DNA of 64,000 bases from Flavobacterium alkalisoli (GTDB taxonomy: Bacteria > Bacteroidota > Bacteroidia > Flavobacteriales > Flavobacteriaceae), in NCBI RefSeq assembly GCF_008000935.1, contig NZ_CP042831.1:2294001-2358000 (forward strand), read 5' to 3'. This document shows, one piece after another, positions 8,521-19,380 of this stretch. The translations under genes and the position numbers were made by a program. How positions within the stretch are numbered: the first letter of the stretch is position 1; each line of letters starts with the position of its first letter. The notes under the pieces were generated by a model. That model worked only from the letters and a program-made list of their open reading frames with translations. It ran no database searches and was not told the origin of the DNA.

Positions 8521-8982
8521 TTAATTTGTGATTTTTGATACTTTTCTGCGTTTATATGTAACAATACTTAAAAAAATAATAAGGCTTGCCAGTAAAGAAA
8601 CTGATTTTGTAATTAAAGGAGTTTTGGCAGCGAAAAAAAATAAACTTTTGGGGATTAACGGATTATTGCCAATATTTAAATTTAAATAAAGCTGTGTGAG
8701 TTGTATGGAAATGTATATTATGTATATTCCTGTTACGGCAGCTATTATCGTTTTGTAAGGGAGTAATATATTTTGTTTTTTAGCAAATATCATTACAAAG
8801 GGCAAGGTGAAATCTGTCATCATAAATAGTACAAAATTCTCAGGCTGTATTTTTAATAATCCGCCAACAAAGTAAGTAAATAGAATATAAGCTATTGTTA
8901 GACAGTAAAACATCAAGAACCATTTCCATGGATTATAAGGTTTCGAATGTACAAATTCTTCTTCGTTAATAAGGTCTTGCAT
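8521..8982 (-). CDS. Four-TM membrane protein, tandem paralogue B
   Basis: A 153-residue protein with the same start as its neighbour (MQDLINEEEF, YNPWKWFLMFY) and hydrophobic segments near 22-42, 50-65, 75-97 and 118-140. It is separated from paralogue A by 3 bases and from the secreted-protein gene upstream by 24 bases, implying one transcript. The conserved N-terminal 30 residues with divergent membrane segments suggest a shared membrane-insertion or partner-binding element. No function can be assigned. Confidence 0.7.
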   Translation of the reverse strand: MQDLINEEEFVHSKPYNPWKWFLMFYCLTIAYILFTYFVGGLLKIQPENFVLFMMTDFTLPFVMIFAKKQNILLPYKTIIAAVTGIYIIYISIQLTQLYLNLNIGNNPLIPKSLFFFAAKTPLITKSVSLLASLIIFLSIVTYKRRKVSKITN

Positions 8983-9006
8983 TGGTGTAGTATGTAAGAA
9001 TTAAGG

Positions 9007-9687
9007 TTAGTGTACTTTACATGCGAATTCATATATGAGCATCCATTTATCATTCACTTTTTTGTATAAATATATACACTGTACAAATCTGTTATTTAAT
9101 GAGAAGTATGCAAACTTTTTATCTTCTGAAAAAGTAGGTGTAGAAATACGGTAAATATATTTCTCTTCATCTTTGTATTTTTTACGCAATACAACTTCTT
9201 GTTTTTCAATTTCTTTATCAATTTTCTTTTCACTCCAATGTCTCTTTACTCTGATCGGTATTTTGTCTGTCTTAAATAAAATACTATCAATAATTTTTTC
9301 GGGAGTATTATAAGGAACTAAAGTGTGTATAACAAAATTACCATTCCAGTTATACCTTTTAGCATTTTCAGGGTCATAACGTCTGGCTCTTTTTATATTG
9401 TAATCATACCATTTTATTTCGGTAGAATCAGATGCCAACAAGATTTCAACAGGAAAATCTTGTATTATATGAGGTTTAAATTCATATTTTACATAGTATT
9501 CATAGTATGATTTTTTAAATTTAATTACAGAGCTTTCGTCTCTTAATAGAAAATATTCTCTTTCTTGAGGTATTAGAGAGTCCATTACCTGATTGATTAA
9601 ATTCTCTATGTCATTTTTGTTTTCTTGAGCTTTTACAGTTAGCGATAACAAAATGAGGTGTATAATGAAAAAATATTTTTTAAACAT
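9007..9687 (-). CDS. Exported protein of unknown function
   Basis: A 226-residue protein with a signal peptide (MFKKYF, hydrophobic core, ending VKAQ at about residue 20) and a Lys/Tyr-rich mature region. The C-terminal part (RISTPTFSEDKKFAYF, then VQCIYLYKKVNDKWMLIYEF) reads as beta-strands and resembles small periplasmic proteins of Flavobacteria I cannot name. It heads an AT-rich three-gene unit with the two paralogous membrane proteins, and an exact -7 box lies at 9707-9714. Confidence 0.7.
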   Translation of the reverse strand: MFKKYFFIIHLILLSLTVKAQENKNDIENLINQVMDSLIPQEREYFLLRDESSVIKFKKSYYEYYVKYEFKPHIIQDFPVEILLASDSTEIKWYDYNIKRARRYDPENAKRYNWNGNFVIHTLVPYNTPEKIIDSILFKTDKIPIRVKRHWSEKKIDKEIEKQEVVLRKKYKDEEKYIYRISTPTFSEDKKFAYFSLNNRFVQCIYLYKKVNDKWMLIYEFACKVH

Positions 9688-9706
9688 AGATAGTAAGGTT
9701 ATAAAG

Positions 9707-9714
9707 CAAATATA
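9707..9714 (-). promoter_or_regulatory. Candidate -7 element for the 8023-9687 unit
   Basis: TATATTTG on the minus strand matches TAnnTTTG exactly, 19 bases before the start codon at 9687. No convincing -33 box. Confidence 0.4.
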
Positions 9715-9801
9715 GAAAATTACCCTTACGTTACCTCTGTAAACATTCGCTTCCCATTTCCAAAAAAAACCATTACTTTAGCGTTACTATAATAAATACT
9801 G

Positions 9802-10659
9802 ATGATTTCGGATACTCAATTTCAAAAAGAACTCGATATAATTATTGCAAATGCCATAAGGGAAGATGTAGGTGACGGCGACCATAGCTCGCTGGCCTGT
9901 ATACCTTCAACCGCTACCGGGCGCGCCAAACTTTTAGTAAAAGACGAAGGCATACTTGCCGGGGTAGACTTTGCCAAACAGGTATTTGCCTATGTAGACC
10001 CAAACCTTGCAATAGAAGTGTTTTTACAGGACGGTACTCCCGTAAAATATGGCGATGTGGCTTTTCATGTCTCGGGGAGTTCGCAGTCTATCCTTAAAGC
10101 CGAAAGGCTGGTGCTTAATGCTATGCAGCGTATGAGTGCCATTGCAACAAAGACAAAAAAATATGTAGATATACTGGAAGGTACAGGTACAAAAGTGCTG
10201 GATACCCGCAAGACCACTCCGGGAATACGCGCACTGGAAAAATGGGCCGTGAAAATAGGAGGGGGCGAAAACCACCGCTTTGCCCTGTATGATATGGTTA
10301 TGCTTAAAGACAACCACATAGACTTTGCAGGCGGAATTACCCAGGCCATTACAAAAACTAATGATTACCTTAAAGCCAATAATCTTGACCTTAAGATAAT
10401 TGTTGAGGCACGTGATTTAGATGAGGTTCGCGAAATAATAGCAAACCCGGGTGTACACCGTATATTGCTTGATAACTTCGATTATGAGCAAACCCGAGAA
10501 GCAGTGGCTCTTATTGGCGATTACTGCCAGACAGAATCATCCGGAGGTATAAACGAAAACACCATGCGCCATTATGCCGAGTGTGGTGTAGACTTTATAT
10601 CATCGGGGGCGTTAACCCATTCAATCTATAATCTTGACTTAAGCTTAAAAGCCTTTTAA
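9802..10659 (+). CDS. nadC: Nicotinate-nucleotide pyrophosphorylase (carboxylating)
   Basis: Converts quinolinate and PRPP to nicotinate mononucleotide in de novo NAD synthesis. It has 285 residues with the N-terminal alpha/beta sandwich (EDVGDGDHSS at 21-30) and a barrel with E101-R102, DTRKTTPG (134-141), the GGGENHR loop with H158/R159, and K169 of MLKDNH. C-terminal EVR, LLDN and SGALTHS complete the phosphate site. The stop overlaps the next ATG by one base (TAATG). Confidence 0.97.
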   Translation: MISDTQFQKELDIIIANAIREDVGDGDHSSLACIPSTATGRAKLLVKDEGILAGVDFAKQVFAYVDPNLAIEVFLQDGTPVKYGDVAFHVSGSSQSILKAERLVLNAMQRMSAIATKTKKYVDILEGTGTKVLDTRKTTPGIRALEKWAVKIGGGENHRFALYDMVMLKDNHIDFAGGITQAITKTNDYLKANNLDLKIIVEARDLDEVREIIANPGVHRILLDNFDYEQTREAVALIGDYCQTESSGGINENTMRHYAECGVDFISSGALTHSIYNLDLSLKAF

Positions 10660-11585
10660 TGTCACTAGAACTGGAACATAAACTGGAGCGTACGCCCGTT
10701 ATAAAGTACCTGGTAAAGTTTGGTAAAAGCATCAAGCTGCCATGGGGGGAGGGGCTTACGCTGTACCACCTTACAGAGCTTTATATAACCGGTATTGTAA
10801 AAGGCGACGTGTCTTACCGTGCCGGTGCCATTGCATTCAGCTTTTTTATGTCGCTGTTTCCCTTTGCGCTGTTTATACTTAACCTTATACCTAAAATCCC
10901 CGTACAGGGCTTTCAGGCCGACTTTATGCAGTTTGTGCAGGAAAACGTTCCGCCCAATACTTTTTATGCCATAAAGGACATTCTTGATGATATTATGGAA
11001 AACAGTTACGGTAGCCTTCTTTCTACGGGTATCTTGCTGGCCATTCTCCTGATGTCAAACGGAATGAATGCTATACTTAGCGGATTTCAGTCGTCATTGC
11101 ACATTACCATAAAACGCAGCTATTTCAGGCAGTATGCAGTTGCAATCGGGCTGTCGCTAATGCTGTCTGTAATATTACTGATCACTGTTGCGGCTATCGT
11201 TACATTACAGGTAATTATAGAGCAGCTTAAAAGTAGGGGCTTTTTAACCGACGATGTTATTTATTTAGAACTTGGCCGTTATGCTTTCCTTATCCTTATG
11301 GTATTAACCATTACATCTTTACTGTTTAAGTTTGCAGCTAAAGAGACAAAAGGGGCAGCATTCTTTAGTTACGGCTCGGTTTTTACCACCATATTGTTTG
11401 TTATAACGTCTTATGTATTCGGTATTTATGTGCTAAGGTTCGCGCAGTACAATAAACTTTACGGATCAATTGGTACGCTTCTTGTACTTATGCTTTACAT
11501 ATGGATTAACTGCTTTATTTTGCTTTTAGGGTTCGAATTAAATGCGCTAATTCATAAATTAAAACGGAAAAATTTATATATTTAA
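10659..11585 (+). CDS. YihY/BrkB-family inner-membrane protein
   Basis: A 308-residue protein of the YihY (BrkB) family with about six TM segments. The family motif YRAGAIAFSFFMSLFPFALF is at 53-72 and GTLLVLMLYIWINCFILLLGFELNAL near the C-terminus. The molecular role is not settled; old naming as ribonuclease BN is considered wrong. Translational coupling to nadC (shared TAATG) is probably a packing effect rather than a functional link. Confidence 0.9.
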   Translation: MSLELEHKLERTPVIKYLVKFGKSIKLPWGEGLTLYHLTELYITGIVKGDVSYRAGAIAFSFFMSLFPFALFILNLIPKIPVQGFQADFMQFVQENVPPNTFYAIKDILDDIMENSYGSLLSTGILLAILLMSNGMNAILSGFQSSLHITIKRSYFRQYAVAIGLSLMLSVILLITVAAIVTLQVIIEQLKSRGFLTDDVIYLELGRYAFLILMVLTITSLLFKFAAKETKGAAFFSYGSVFTTILFVITSYVFGIYVLRFAQYNKLYGSIGTLLVLMLYIWINCFILLLGFELNALIHKLKRKNLYI

Positions 11586-11606
11586 CAAAACTTAAATGCA
11601 TTTTTT

Positions 11607-12035
11607 ATGAAGAAGTACTTTTTAACAGTATTGTTTATAGCAATAGCCGGAGTATTTTCGGCAAGTGCCCAGGTAACCGGAAAATGGAAAACCATTGATG
11701 ATGAGACTGGTGAGGAAAAATCTATTGTAGAGATTTATGAGAAGGATGGTAAAATTTACGGAAAAGTAGTAGAGATACTAAATCCGGCGAAAAAAGATGC
11801 AAAATGCACCAAATGTTCGGGTGCAGATAAAGACAAGCCTATTTTAGGACTTGTTATTATAAAAGGACTTACAAAAGATGGTGATGAATATACCGATGGT
11901 GATATTCTTGATCCTAATAAAGGAAAACTTTACAGCTGTACCGTTAAGCTTGATGGTAAGGATAAGCTTGATGTAAGGGGATACGTTGGATTTTCATTCA
12001 TAGGTCGTTCCCAAACGTGGCACAGGGTAAAGTAA
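11607..12035 (+). CDS. DUF2147 exported protein
   Basis: The 142-residue protein has a signal peptide (to about residue 21, SASAQ) and a small beta-barrel DUF2147 domain: VTGKWKTIDDETGEEKS, then KIYGKVVEI, an internal CTKCSG motif, GLTKDGDEY, then the GYVGFSFIGRSQTWHR C-terminus. DUF2147 proteins resemble lipocalins, but no ligand is known for this branch. It starts 21 bases after yihY and is followed by a strong terminator. Confidence 0.93.
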   Translation: MKKYFLTVLFIAIAGVFSASAQVTGKWKTIDDETGEEKSIVEIYEKDGKIYGKVVEILNPAKKDAKCTKCSGADKDKPILGLVIIKGLTKDGDEYTDGDILDPNKGKLYSCTVKLDGKDKLDVRGYVGFSFIGRSQTWHRVK

Positions 12036-12065
12036 ATACCAAATAAACAAACACAATAGAGGGAA

Positions 12066-12094
12066 AACACTCCGGTAACGGAGTGTTTTTTTAT
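12066..12094 (+). terminator. Intrinsic terminator after the DUF2147 gene
   Basis: A perfect 9-bp stem AACACTCCG / CGGAGTGTT with a GTAA loop is followed by a T-run. Confidence 0.92.
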
Positions 12095-12100
12095 TCCTTA

Positions 12101-12136
12101 GTTTCTGAGTTGCTAAGATGCTAAGTTAGTTAAGTC
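12101..12136. repeat. Short direct repeat in the gap before priA
   Basis: GTTTCTGAGT then TGCTAAGATGCTAAGTTAGTTAAG contains a duplicated TGCTAAG (12111 and 12119). Similar strings occur between genes in Bacteroidota, recalled rather than searched. The rest of 12137-12220 is AT-rich with no clear promoter. Confidence 0.35.
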
Positions 12137-12220
12137 TGTACGATGAATATCAATACTGCAAGCCTCAAATATATTATCCGGTTGTTTTATATTTGTATTA
12201 AAATCTAACTACAAGCCTGT

Positions 12221-14671
12221 ATGCCCTTTTTTATAGAAGTAATTTTACCCCTAGCGCTGCCAAAACCTTTTACATATGCCATTAATGAGGCGGAGTATGG
12301 TTTTATAAAAAAAGGCATGCGCGTGGCAGTACCTTTTGGGCGTAATAAAATATATACAGGCCTTGTTGTCGATTTACATCAAACCCCGCCACAGCTTTAT
12401 CAGGCAAAGGAAATCCACCAGATACTGGATGATTTTCCTATCGTAACCGAAATTCAATTAAAGCACTGGGAGTGGATAGCTTCCTACTACATGTGCAGTA
12501 TAGGCGATGTGTATAAGTCGGCTATGCCAAGCGGTTATCTTCTGGAAAGTGAAACTATTATCACGTCTAAAAAAGATTTTAGTATAAATGATACTCAGCT
12601 TTCTGATGAGGAGTATCTTGTATATGAAGCGCTGCAAACGCAGTCGGCACTCAAAATACAGGAGGTGGCAGCCATTCTCAATAAAAAAACAACCCTGCCG
12701 GTAATCAATAAGCTTATTGCTAAGAATGCCATATCGCTACAGGAAGAAATAAACGAAAAATACAAGCCAAAAACCATACGCTACATCAGGATGCAGCCTG
12801 AATTCCTTCAGGAAGAGAACCTCAGCGAACTGATGGAAATACTATCCCGAGCCCAAAAACAAAGGGAAGCGGTAATGTATTATTTCCAGTTGCAGGCAAG
12901 GGAAAAGAAACCCATAGCTGTAAAGCATTTTATGGAGGCTTCGGGTGCTACGGCAGCGGTGGTAAAATCGCTTGTAGATAAAGATATTTTTGAAGAGTAC
13001 CATATTGAAGAAGACCGTGTGCAGTTTGAAAAGGCAGACGATTCGGCGTTTGGGTTGAGTCCTAAACAGCAGGAAGCCTTTGATGGTATAAAAGGTAGTT
13101 TTGATAAATTTCAGGTTACGTTGCTGCATGGTATAACCTCCAGCGGTAAGACCGAGATTTACATAAAACTCATAGAAGAGTTTATAAATAGTGGTAAACA
13201 GGTATTGTACCTGTTGCCCGAAATAGCCCTTACAACCCAGTTGGTTGTCAGGTTAACGGCTTATTTTGGTAATCAGGTGGCGGTATTCCACTCAAAATAC
13301 TCCAATAACGAGCGTATAGAAACCTGGCAGCAGGTACTTGAGGATTCCGAAAAGGCAAAGGTGATAATAGGAGCGAGGTCAGCTTTATTCCTTCCGTTTA
13401 AGGATCTCGGACTAATAGTTATAGATGAAGAGCACGAACAAACTTTCAAACAACAAGATCCTGCACCGCGATATCATGCCCGCGATGCGGCTATAGTGCT
13501 TGCCGGTATGTTTGATGCTAAGGTATTGCTAGGTTCTGCCACTCCCGGTATAGAAACCTACTACAATGCTACGGGAGGTAAATATGGTTATGTGGAGCTT
13601 AAAGAGCGCTACGGAAATGTAATGCCGCCGGAAATTGTATTGGTAGATCTTAAGGACAAGTACAAACGTAAACGCATGACAGGGCACTTTAGCGATACGC
13701 TTAATGAGGCTATTGCCGAAGCGCTGAGCGAGGACAGGCAGGTAATATTGTTTCAAAACAGGAGGGGATTCTCGCCGTGGGTAGAATGTATGACCTGTGG
13801 GCACGTACCGCAATGTCCGCAATGTGATGTGAGTTTAACCTATTATAAGTTTAAAAACCAGTTGCGCTGCCATTACTGTGGTTACAGTATTGCAAACCCT
13901 ACACATTGCCACCAATGCCACTCGACCGATTTGTCTACCAAAGGTTTTGGTACAGAGCAGATAGAGATGGAACTTAAAGAGCTGTTCCCGACTAAAAATG
14001 TGTGGCGAATGGATCAGGATACTACACGGGGTAAGTTTGGTTACGAAAAAATTATAGATGCCTTTAAAAACAGGGAAATAGATATACTGGTAGGTACACA
14101 AATGCTTGCCAAAGGGCTGCATTTTGATAATGTAAGTCTGGTAGGTATCCTTAATGCCGATAATATGTTGTATCAGCCTGATTTTCGCGCCTTTGAGCGT
14201 GCTTTTCAAATGATGGTTCAGGTAGCCGGAAGGGCAGGACGTAAGGATGTTAGGGGTAAAGTACTTATACAAACTTATAATCCGCTGCACAATATAATTC
14301 AGCAGGTTACCGATAACGATTATCCTGCCATGTATAAAGAACAGGTGTATGAAAGGTATAACTTTAAGTATCCTCCGTTTTACAGGCTTATAAGGCTAAC
14401 GCTGCGCCAAAGGGATTATGAAAAATTAAAGGATGGCGCATTGTGGGTGTATAATGTGTTGTCACAAAATTTAAATATGCCGGTACTTGGTCCTGAAGAA
14501 CCTGCAATCAGCAGAATAAGGAATGAGTACATCCGTACGATAATGATAAAACTGCCTCAGGGGAATTCGTTGGGGGGTACGAAAAAGGCAATACGAAAGA
14601 TACTGGACAGTTTTGACGCTGTCCCGCAATATAAATCAATAAAGATTACAGTTAACGTAGATCCTTATTAA
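12221..14671 (+). CDS. priA: Primosomal protein N' (replication restart helicase)
   Basis: An 816-residue superfamily-2 3'-5' DNA helicase that reloads the replisome at stalled forks. It has an N-terminal DNA-binding region (PFTY at 16-19), Walker A (GITSSGKTE near 303-311), DEEH (402-405), and the zinc-binding insertion with eight cysteines at 523, 526, 532, 535, 550, 553, 563 and 566. Helicase motifs V/VI (GTQMLAKGLHFDNVSLVG and QVAGRAGRK) and the C-terminal domain follow. Its 3' end overlaps the convergent LytTR gene by 4 bases. Confidence 0.97.
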   Translation: MPFFIEVILPLALPKPFTYAINEAEYGFIKKGMRVAVPFGRNKIYTGLVVDLHQTPPQLYQAKEIHQILDDFPIVTEIQLKHWEWIASYYMCSIGDVYKSAMPSGYLLESETIITSKKDFSINDTQLSDEEYLVYEALQTQSALKIQEVAAILNKKTTLPVINKLIAKNAISLQEEINEKYKPKTIRYIRMQPEFLQEENLSELMEILSRAQKQREAVMYYFQLQAREKKPIAVKHFMEASGATAAVVKSLVDKDIFEEYHIEEDRVQFEKADDSAFGLSPKQQEAFDGIKGSFDKFQVTLLHGITSSGKTEIYIKLIEEFINSGKQVLYLLPEIALTTQLVVRLTAYFGNQVAVFHSKYSNNERIETWQQVLEDSEKAKVIIGARSALFLPFKDLGLIVIDEEHEQTFKQQDPAPRYHARDAAIVLAGMFDAKVLLGSATPGIETYYNATGGKYGYVELKERYGNVMPPEIVLVDLKDKYKRKRMTGHFSDTLNEAIAEALSEDRQVILFQNRRGFSPWVECMTCGHVPQCPQCDVSLTYYKFKNQLRCHYCGYSIANPTHCHQCHSTDLSTKGFGTEQIEMELKELFPTKNVWRMDQDTTRGKFGYEKIIDAFKNREIDILVGTQMLAKGLHFDNVSLVGILNADNMLYQPDFRAFERAFQMMVQVAGRAGRKDVRGKVLIQTYNPLHNIIQQVTDNDYPAMYKEQVYERYNFKYPPFYRLIRLTLRQRDYEKLKDGALWVYNVLSQNLNMPVLGPEEPAISRIRNEYIRTIMIKLPQGNSLGGTKKAIRKILDSFDAVPQYKSIKITVNVDPY

Positions 14672-15368
14672 GACGACGATTTGTTAAGTGCCTGCGCGAG
14701 TTCTTCCTTTTTGTTTCGGCTCAACGGAATTTTTACAGGGCCAATCTCTGCAAACTTGCTGTTAAAGCGTTCTATGCGGTCTATGTTTATAATAAACGAT
14801 TTGTGGACACGCATAAACTTGTCGCTTGGAAGCTCGTTCTCAAAAGACTTCATGGTAGACAGTACCAAATGATTTTCGTCTTCGGTAATAATCTTTACAT
14901 AATCGCCGTAAGCCTCAATCCACTTAATCTTAGAGATAAAGATCTTAAAGTTCTTAAGGTTACTTTTAATAAAGATAAAATCACCTTCGTCTTCTGTTCC
15001 TTCCTTTTTTAAGGTTTTGCAGGTTAAGCGCTTTTTCAACGGCTTTATTAAAGCGGTCTTTTGTAATAGGTTTATGCAGGTAATCTATGGCTGCATAATC
15101 AAATGCCTTAAGCGCATAATCGGGTTTAGACGATACAACAATAATCTGAGGTCTTTTTTTAAGCCCGTCAAGTAGGTACCCCGCTTTGTACCGGCATTTC
15201 TATATCCAGAAACAAAAGGTCAACAGGTTTGCTCAATATGCAATTACGTGTTTCCGATGCATTAGAGAAATCACCTACCAGGTTTAGATCCGGGTGATCG
15301 TTTACGAGCTTGGCAATCGTGATCCTATGTATTGTGCTATCGTCAACAACAACACAGTTAAGTTTCAT
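14668..15368 (-). pseudogene. LytTR response regulator with two frameshifts
   Basis: The minus strand encodes in order a CheY-like receiver (MKLNCVVVDDSTIHRI, phospho-acceptor Asp in LLFLDIEMP, switch Ser in VVSSKPDYAL, Lys in YLHKPIT) and a LytTR DNA-binding domain (WIEAYGDYVKIITE to VHKSFIINIDRIERF). The frame breaks twice. The first break is at GGGG (15179-15182), where GGG would keep frame. The second is at AAAAAA (15005-15010), where five would. Between the breaks the middle frame is clean coding sequence for about 56 codons. Deleting one base at each site restores a protein of about 230 residues. Both sites are homopolymers, so either sequencing error or recent inactivation is possible. 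No partner histidine kinase is adjacent. Confidence 0.85.
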
Positions 15369-15478
15369 GATTAGTTAGATTTGTAACGTTTAGCAATGTT
15401 TTCTTGGTTTTAGTTTGGATAAATACAAATATAGATAAAAAATCTACTTTTTAACTTTTAAAAAACTAATTTTTACGC

Positions 15479-15508
15479 TTGCAGGTTTAATTTTATTGAC
15501 TAAATTTG
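15479..15508 (+). promoter_or_regulatory. Promoter of the rpsF-rpsR-rplI operon
   Basis: TTG (15479-15481), 19 bases, then TAAATTTG (15501-15508) is a textbook Bacteroidota sigma-70-type promoter. The start site would be near 15514, leaving a leader of about 28 bases with no Shine-Dalgarno sequence. Confidence 0.85.
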
Positions 15509-15542
15509 CACCCAATTTTATAACAAATAAATACATTGTATT

Positions 15543-15884
15543 ATGAATCATTATGAAACTGTTTTCATCTTGAATCCCGTTTTATCTGAAACCCAGGTAA
15601 AGGAAACAGTAAGTAAGTTCGAAGATTATCTTACTTCTAAAGGGGCCGAGATCGTGGCAAAAGAGGACTGGGGCCTTAAAAAACTGGCTTATGAAATCCA
15701 GCACAAAAAAAGTGGTTTTTACCATTTATTACAATTTCAGGCACCTGCTGATATCCTTATCGGTTTTGAAACTGAATTCAGACGTGACGAGAGAATTATG
15801 CGTTTCTTAACGGTAGCTCTTGACAAACACGCTATTTCATGGGCAGAGAGAAGAAGAGAAAAACTAAAATCTAAAGCAAACTAA
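15543..15884 (+). CDS. rpsF: Small-subunit ribosomal protein bS6
   Basis: A 113-residue bS6 with [16 protein letters not shown], the [21 protein letters not shown] core, the [10 protein letters not shown] helix and a basic C-terminus. It pairs with bS18 on the platform of the 30S subunit. First gene of rpsF-rpsR-rplI and 2 bases from rpsR. In Bacteroidota ribosomes bS6, bS18 and bS21 together bury the 3' end of 16S rRNA (known from the Flavobacterium johnsoniae ribosome structure). Confidence 0.98.
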   Translation: MNHYETVFILNPVLSETQVKETVSKFEDYLTSKGAEIVAKEDWGLKKLAYEIQHKKSGFYHLLQFQAPADILIGFETEFRRDERIMRFLTVALDKHAISWAERRREKLKSKAN

Positions 15885-15886
15885 TT

Positions 15887-16183
15887 ATGTCAAGTATAGA
15901 ACAGTCAGCTAAAGGAAAAAAAGACGGGGATATCAGATATCTTACGCCTTTAAACATAGAGACGAACAAGACTAAAAAGTATTGCCGTTTCAAAAAATCA
16001 GGTATCAAATATGTAGATTACAAAGATCCTGACTTTTTATTGAAATTTGTTAACGAGCAAGGTAAAATCCTTCCTCGTCGTTTAACAGGTACTTCTTTAA
16101 AATACCAAAGAAAAGTGTCTGTAGCTGTAAAAAGAGCACGTCATTTAGCATTAATGCCATATGTGGCTGATTTATTAAAATAA
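15887..16183 (+). CDS. rpsR: Small-subunit ribosomal protein bS18
   Basis: A 98-residue bS18 with the signature [36 protein letters not shown], ending [16 protein letters not shown]. The N-terminal extension (about 20 residues) is normal in this phylum. It binds bS6 and 16S rRNA and lies near the anti-Shine-Dalgarno end. No Shine-Dalgarno sequence precedes it. Confidence 0.98.
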   Translation: MSSIEQSAKGKKDGDIRYLTPLNIETNKTKKYCRFKKSGIKYVDYKDPDFLLKFVNEQGKILPRRLTGTSLKYQRKVSVAVKRARHLALMPYVADLLK

Positions 16184-16191
16184 AAAGGAGG
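16184..16191 (+). promoter_or_regulatory. Strong Shine-Dalgarno sequence before rplI
   Basis: AAAGGAGG contains the full AGGAGG core, 7 bases before the rplI ATG and immediately after the rpsR stop. Most genes in this window, including rpsF and rpsR, have no such site, as expected for Bacteroidota, so this one stands out. Confidence 0.85.
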
Positions 16192-16198
16192 CAATATT

Positions 16199-16639
16199 AT
16201 GGAACTTATACTTAAACAAGACGTACAAAACCTAGGTTTTAAAGATGATGTTGTAACAGTTAAGCCGGGATACGGTCGTAACTTTTTAATACCTCAGGGA
16301 TTTGCAGTTGTTGCAACTCCAACAGCTAAGAAAGTTTTAGCTGAGAACCTAAAACAAAGAGCATTTAAAGAGCAGAAATTAGTTGATGACGCTAAGAAAA
16401 CAGCTGAAGCTCTTAAAGCATTAGAGATCAAAATTACTGCTAAAGCAGGTGGTGAGAAACTATTTGGTTCTGTAACCAATGCAGATATCGCTGAAGCTTT
16501 AGAGAAAAACGGTCAGGCTATCGAGAAAAAATTCATCAACAGTGGTATCGTTAAGCGTACTGGTAAGTACACTGCTAACGTAAGACTTCACAGAGATGTT
16601 ATCGTTGAGCTTCCGTATGAAATCGTTGCTGAGCAGTAA
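16199..16639 (+). CDS. rplI: Large-subunit ribosomal protein bL9
   Basis: A 146-residue bL9. The N-terminal rRNA-binding domain has MELILKQDVQNLG and the family signature VKPGYGRNFLIPQGFAV. A long connecting helix rich in Lys/Ala/Glu follows, then the C-terminal domain with AGGEKLFGSVTNADIAEAL. Last gene of the operon, followed by a terminator. Uniquely here it carries a perfect Shine-Dalgarno sequence. Confidence 0.98.
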   Translation: MELILKQDVQNLGFKDDVVTVKPGYGRNFLIPQGFAVVATPTAKKVLAENLKQRAFKEQKLVDDAKKTAEALKALEIKITAKAGGEKLFGSVTNADIAEALEKNGQAIEKKFINSGIVKRTGKYTANVRLHRDVIVELPYEIVAEQ

Positions 16640-16655
16640 TTATCAAAATTATAGC

Positions 16656-16688
16656 AAAAGCCTTCCGTTTACGGGAGGCTTTTTTTTT
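16656..16688 (+). terminator. Intrinsic terminator after rplI
   Basis: AGCCTTCCGT / ACGGGAGGCT (ten pairs, one G-U) is followed by eight T residues. Confidence 0.92.
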
Positions 16689-16744
16689 ACACTTGTTTCC
16701 CTTCCTGAAAGTGACAGGGAAGTGTTAATAACAGAAATAGTAGT

Positions 16745-17212
16745 ATGAAATACATAAGGTTAACAAAAGAACAGTTTGAAGAGTTGCACGAGGAGTTTGC
16801 TAACTTTTTAGCCTCACAACAAATTGATAAGCCGGAGTGGGATAAGCTTAAGGAAGAAAAACCTGAGGTTGCCGAGCAGGAACTGGATGTTTTTTCAGAC
16901 CTGATTTGGGAAGGTGTACTAAACCAAACCGAATACCTGGAGCATTACTCTAAAAACCATATCTTTTTATTTAAGCTGGGTAAGGAAGAAATGGAGAGTA
17001 TAGTTATCCATTCTCATGTGCCTCATGCCGACTTTTTAACGGAAGGCGGACTGCAATGGCTTAACGAAAATATTTTTAGCAAGGAAGTGGAAATCAAACG
17101 TGGTAAAAAGTCGTTTGGTGAAGATAGGAATGCCGAAGTTTTTGATATTTTAAAACAAGGCGCAATTTTAAGCGACGGAGAGCTTTACAAGCAATTTGAA
17201 GATATGTTTTAA
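16745..17212 (+). CDS. DUF6495-like conserved protein
   Basis: A 155-residue soluble acidic protein starting MKYIRLTKEQFEELHEEF, with QELDVFSDLIWEGVL near residues 51-65 and a C-terminal FDILKQGAILSDGELYKQFE. I associate it with DUF6495, a family confined to Flavobacteria-type genomes; that name is from memory. No catalytic motif is evident. It is an independent gene between the rplI and its own terminators. Confidence 0.8.
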   Translation: MKYIRLTKEQFEELHEEFANFLASQQIDKPEWDKLKEEKPEVAEQELDVFSDLIWEGVLNQTEYLEHYSKNHIFLFKLGKEEMESIVIHSHVPHADFLTEGGLQWLNENIFSKEVEIKRGKKSFGEDRNAEVFDILKQGAILSDGELYKQFEDMF

Positions 17213-17213
17213 T

Positions 17214-17237
17214 AAATCGCCTCAGGGCGATTTTTTT
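17214..17237 (+). terminator. Intrinsic terminator after the DUF6495-like gene
   Basis: AAATCGCC / GGCGATTT stem with a short loop and a T-run, starting 2 bases after the stop codon. Confidence 0.9.
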
Positions 17238-17329
17238 ATAATAAATGGTTTTTAATATTTTGAATTAAAAATCGTTTCCCGTTATTTAAAAGTTGGCTAA
17301 ATTAGTACCGTAAACTAACTTTTTATTAA

Positions 17330-19327
<1,998 letters not shown>

Positions 19328-19335
19328 AAAACCAA

Positions 19336-19367
19336 GGCGCTGAGTTATATATTCAGCGCTTTTTTTA
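19336..19367 (+). terminator. Intrinsic terminator after ligA
   Basis: GCGCTGA / TCAGCGC stem (plus a flanking G-U pair) with a T-run beginning at 19360. Confidence 0.88.
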
Positions 19368-19380
19368 TAACCATACCTAT

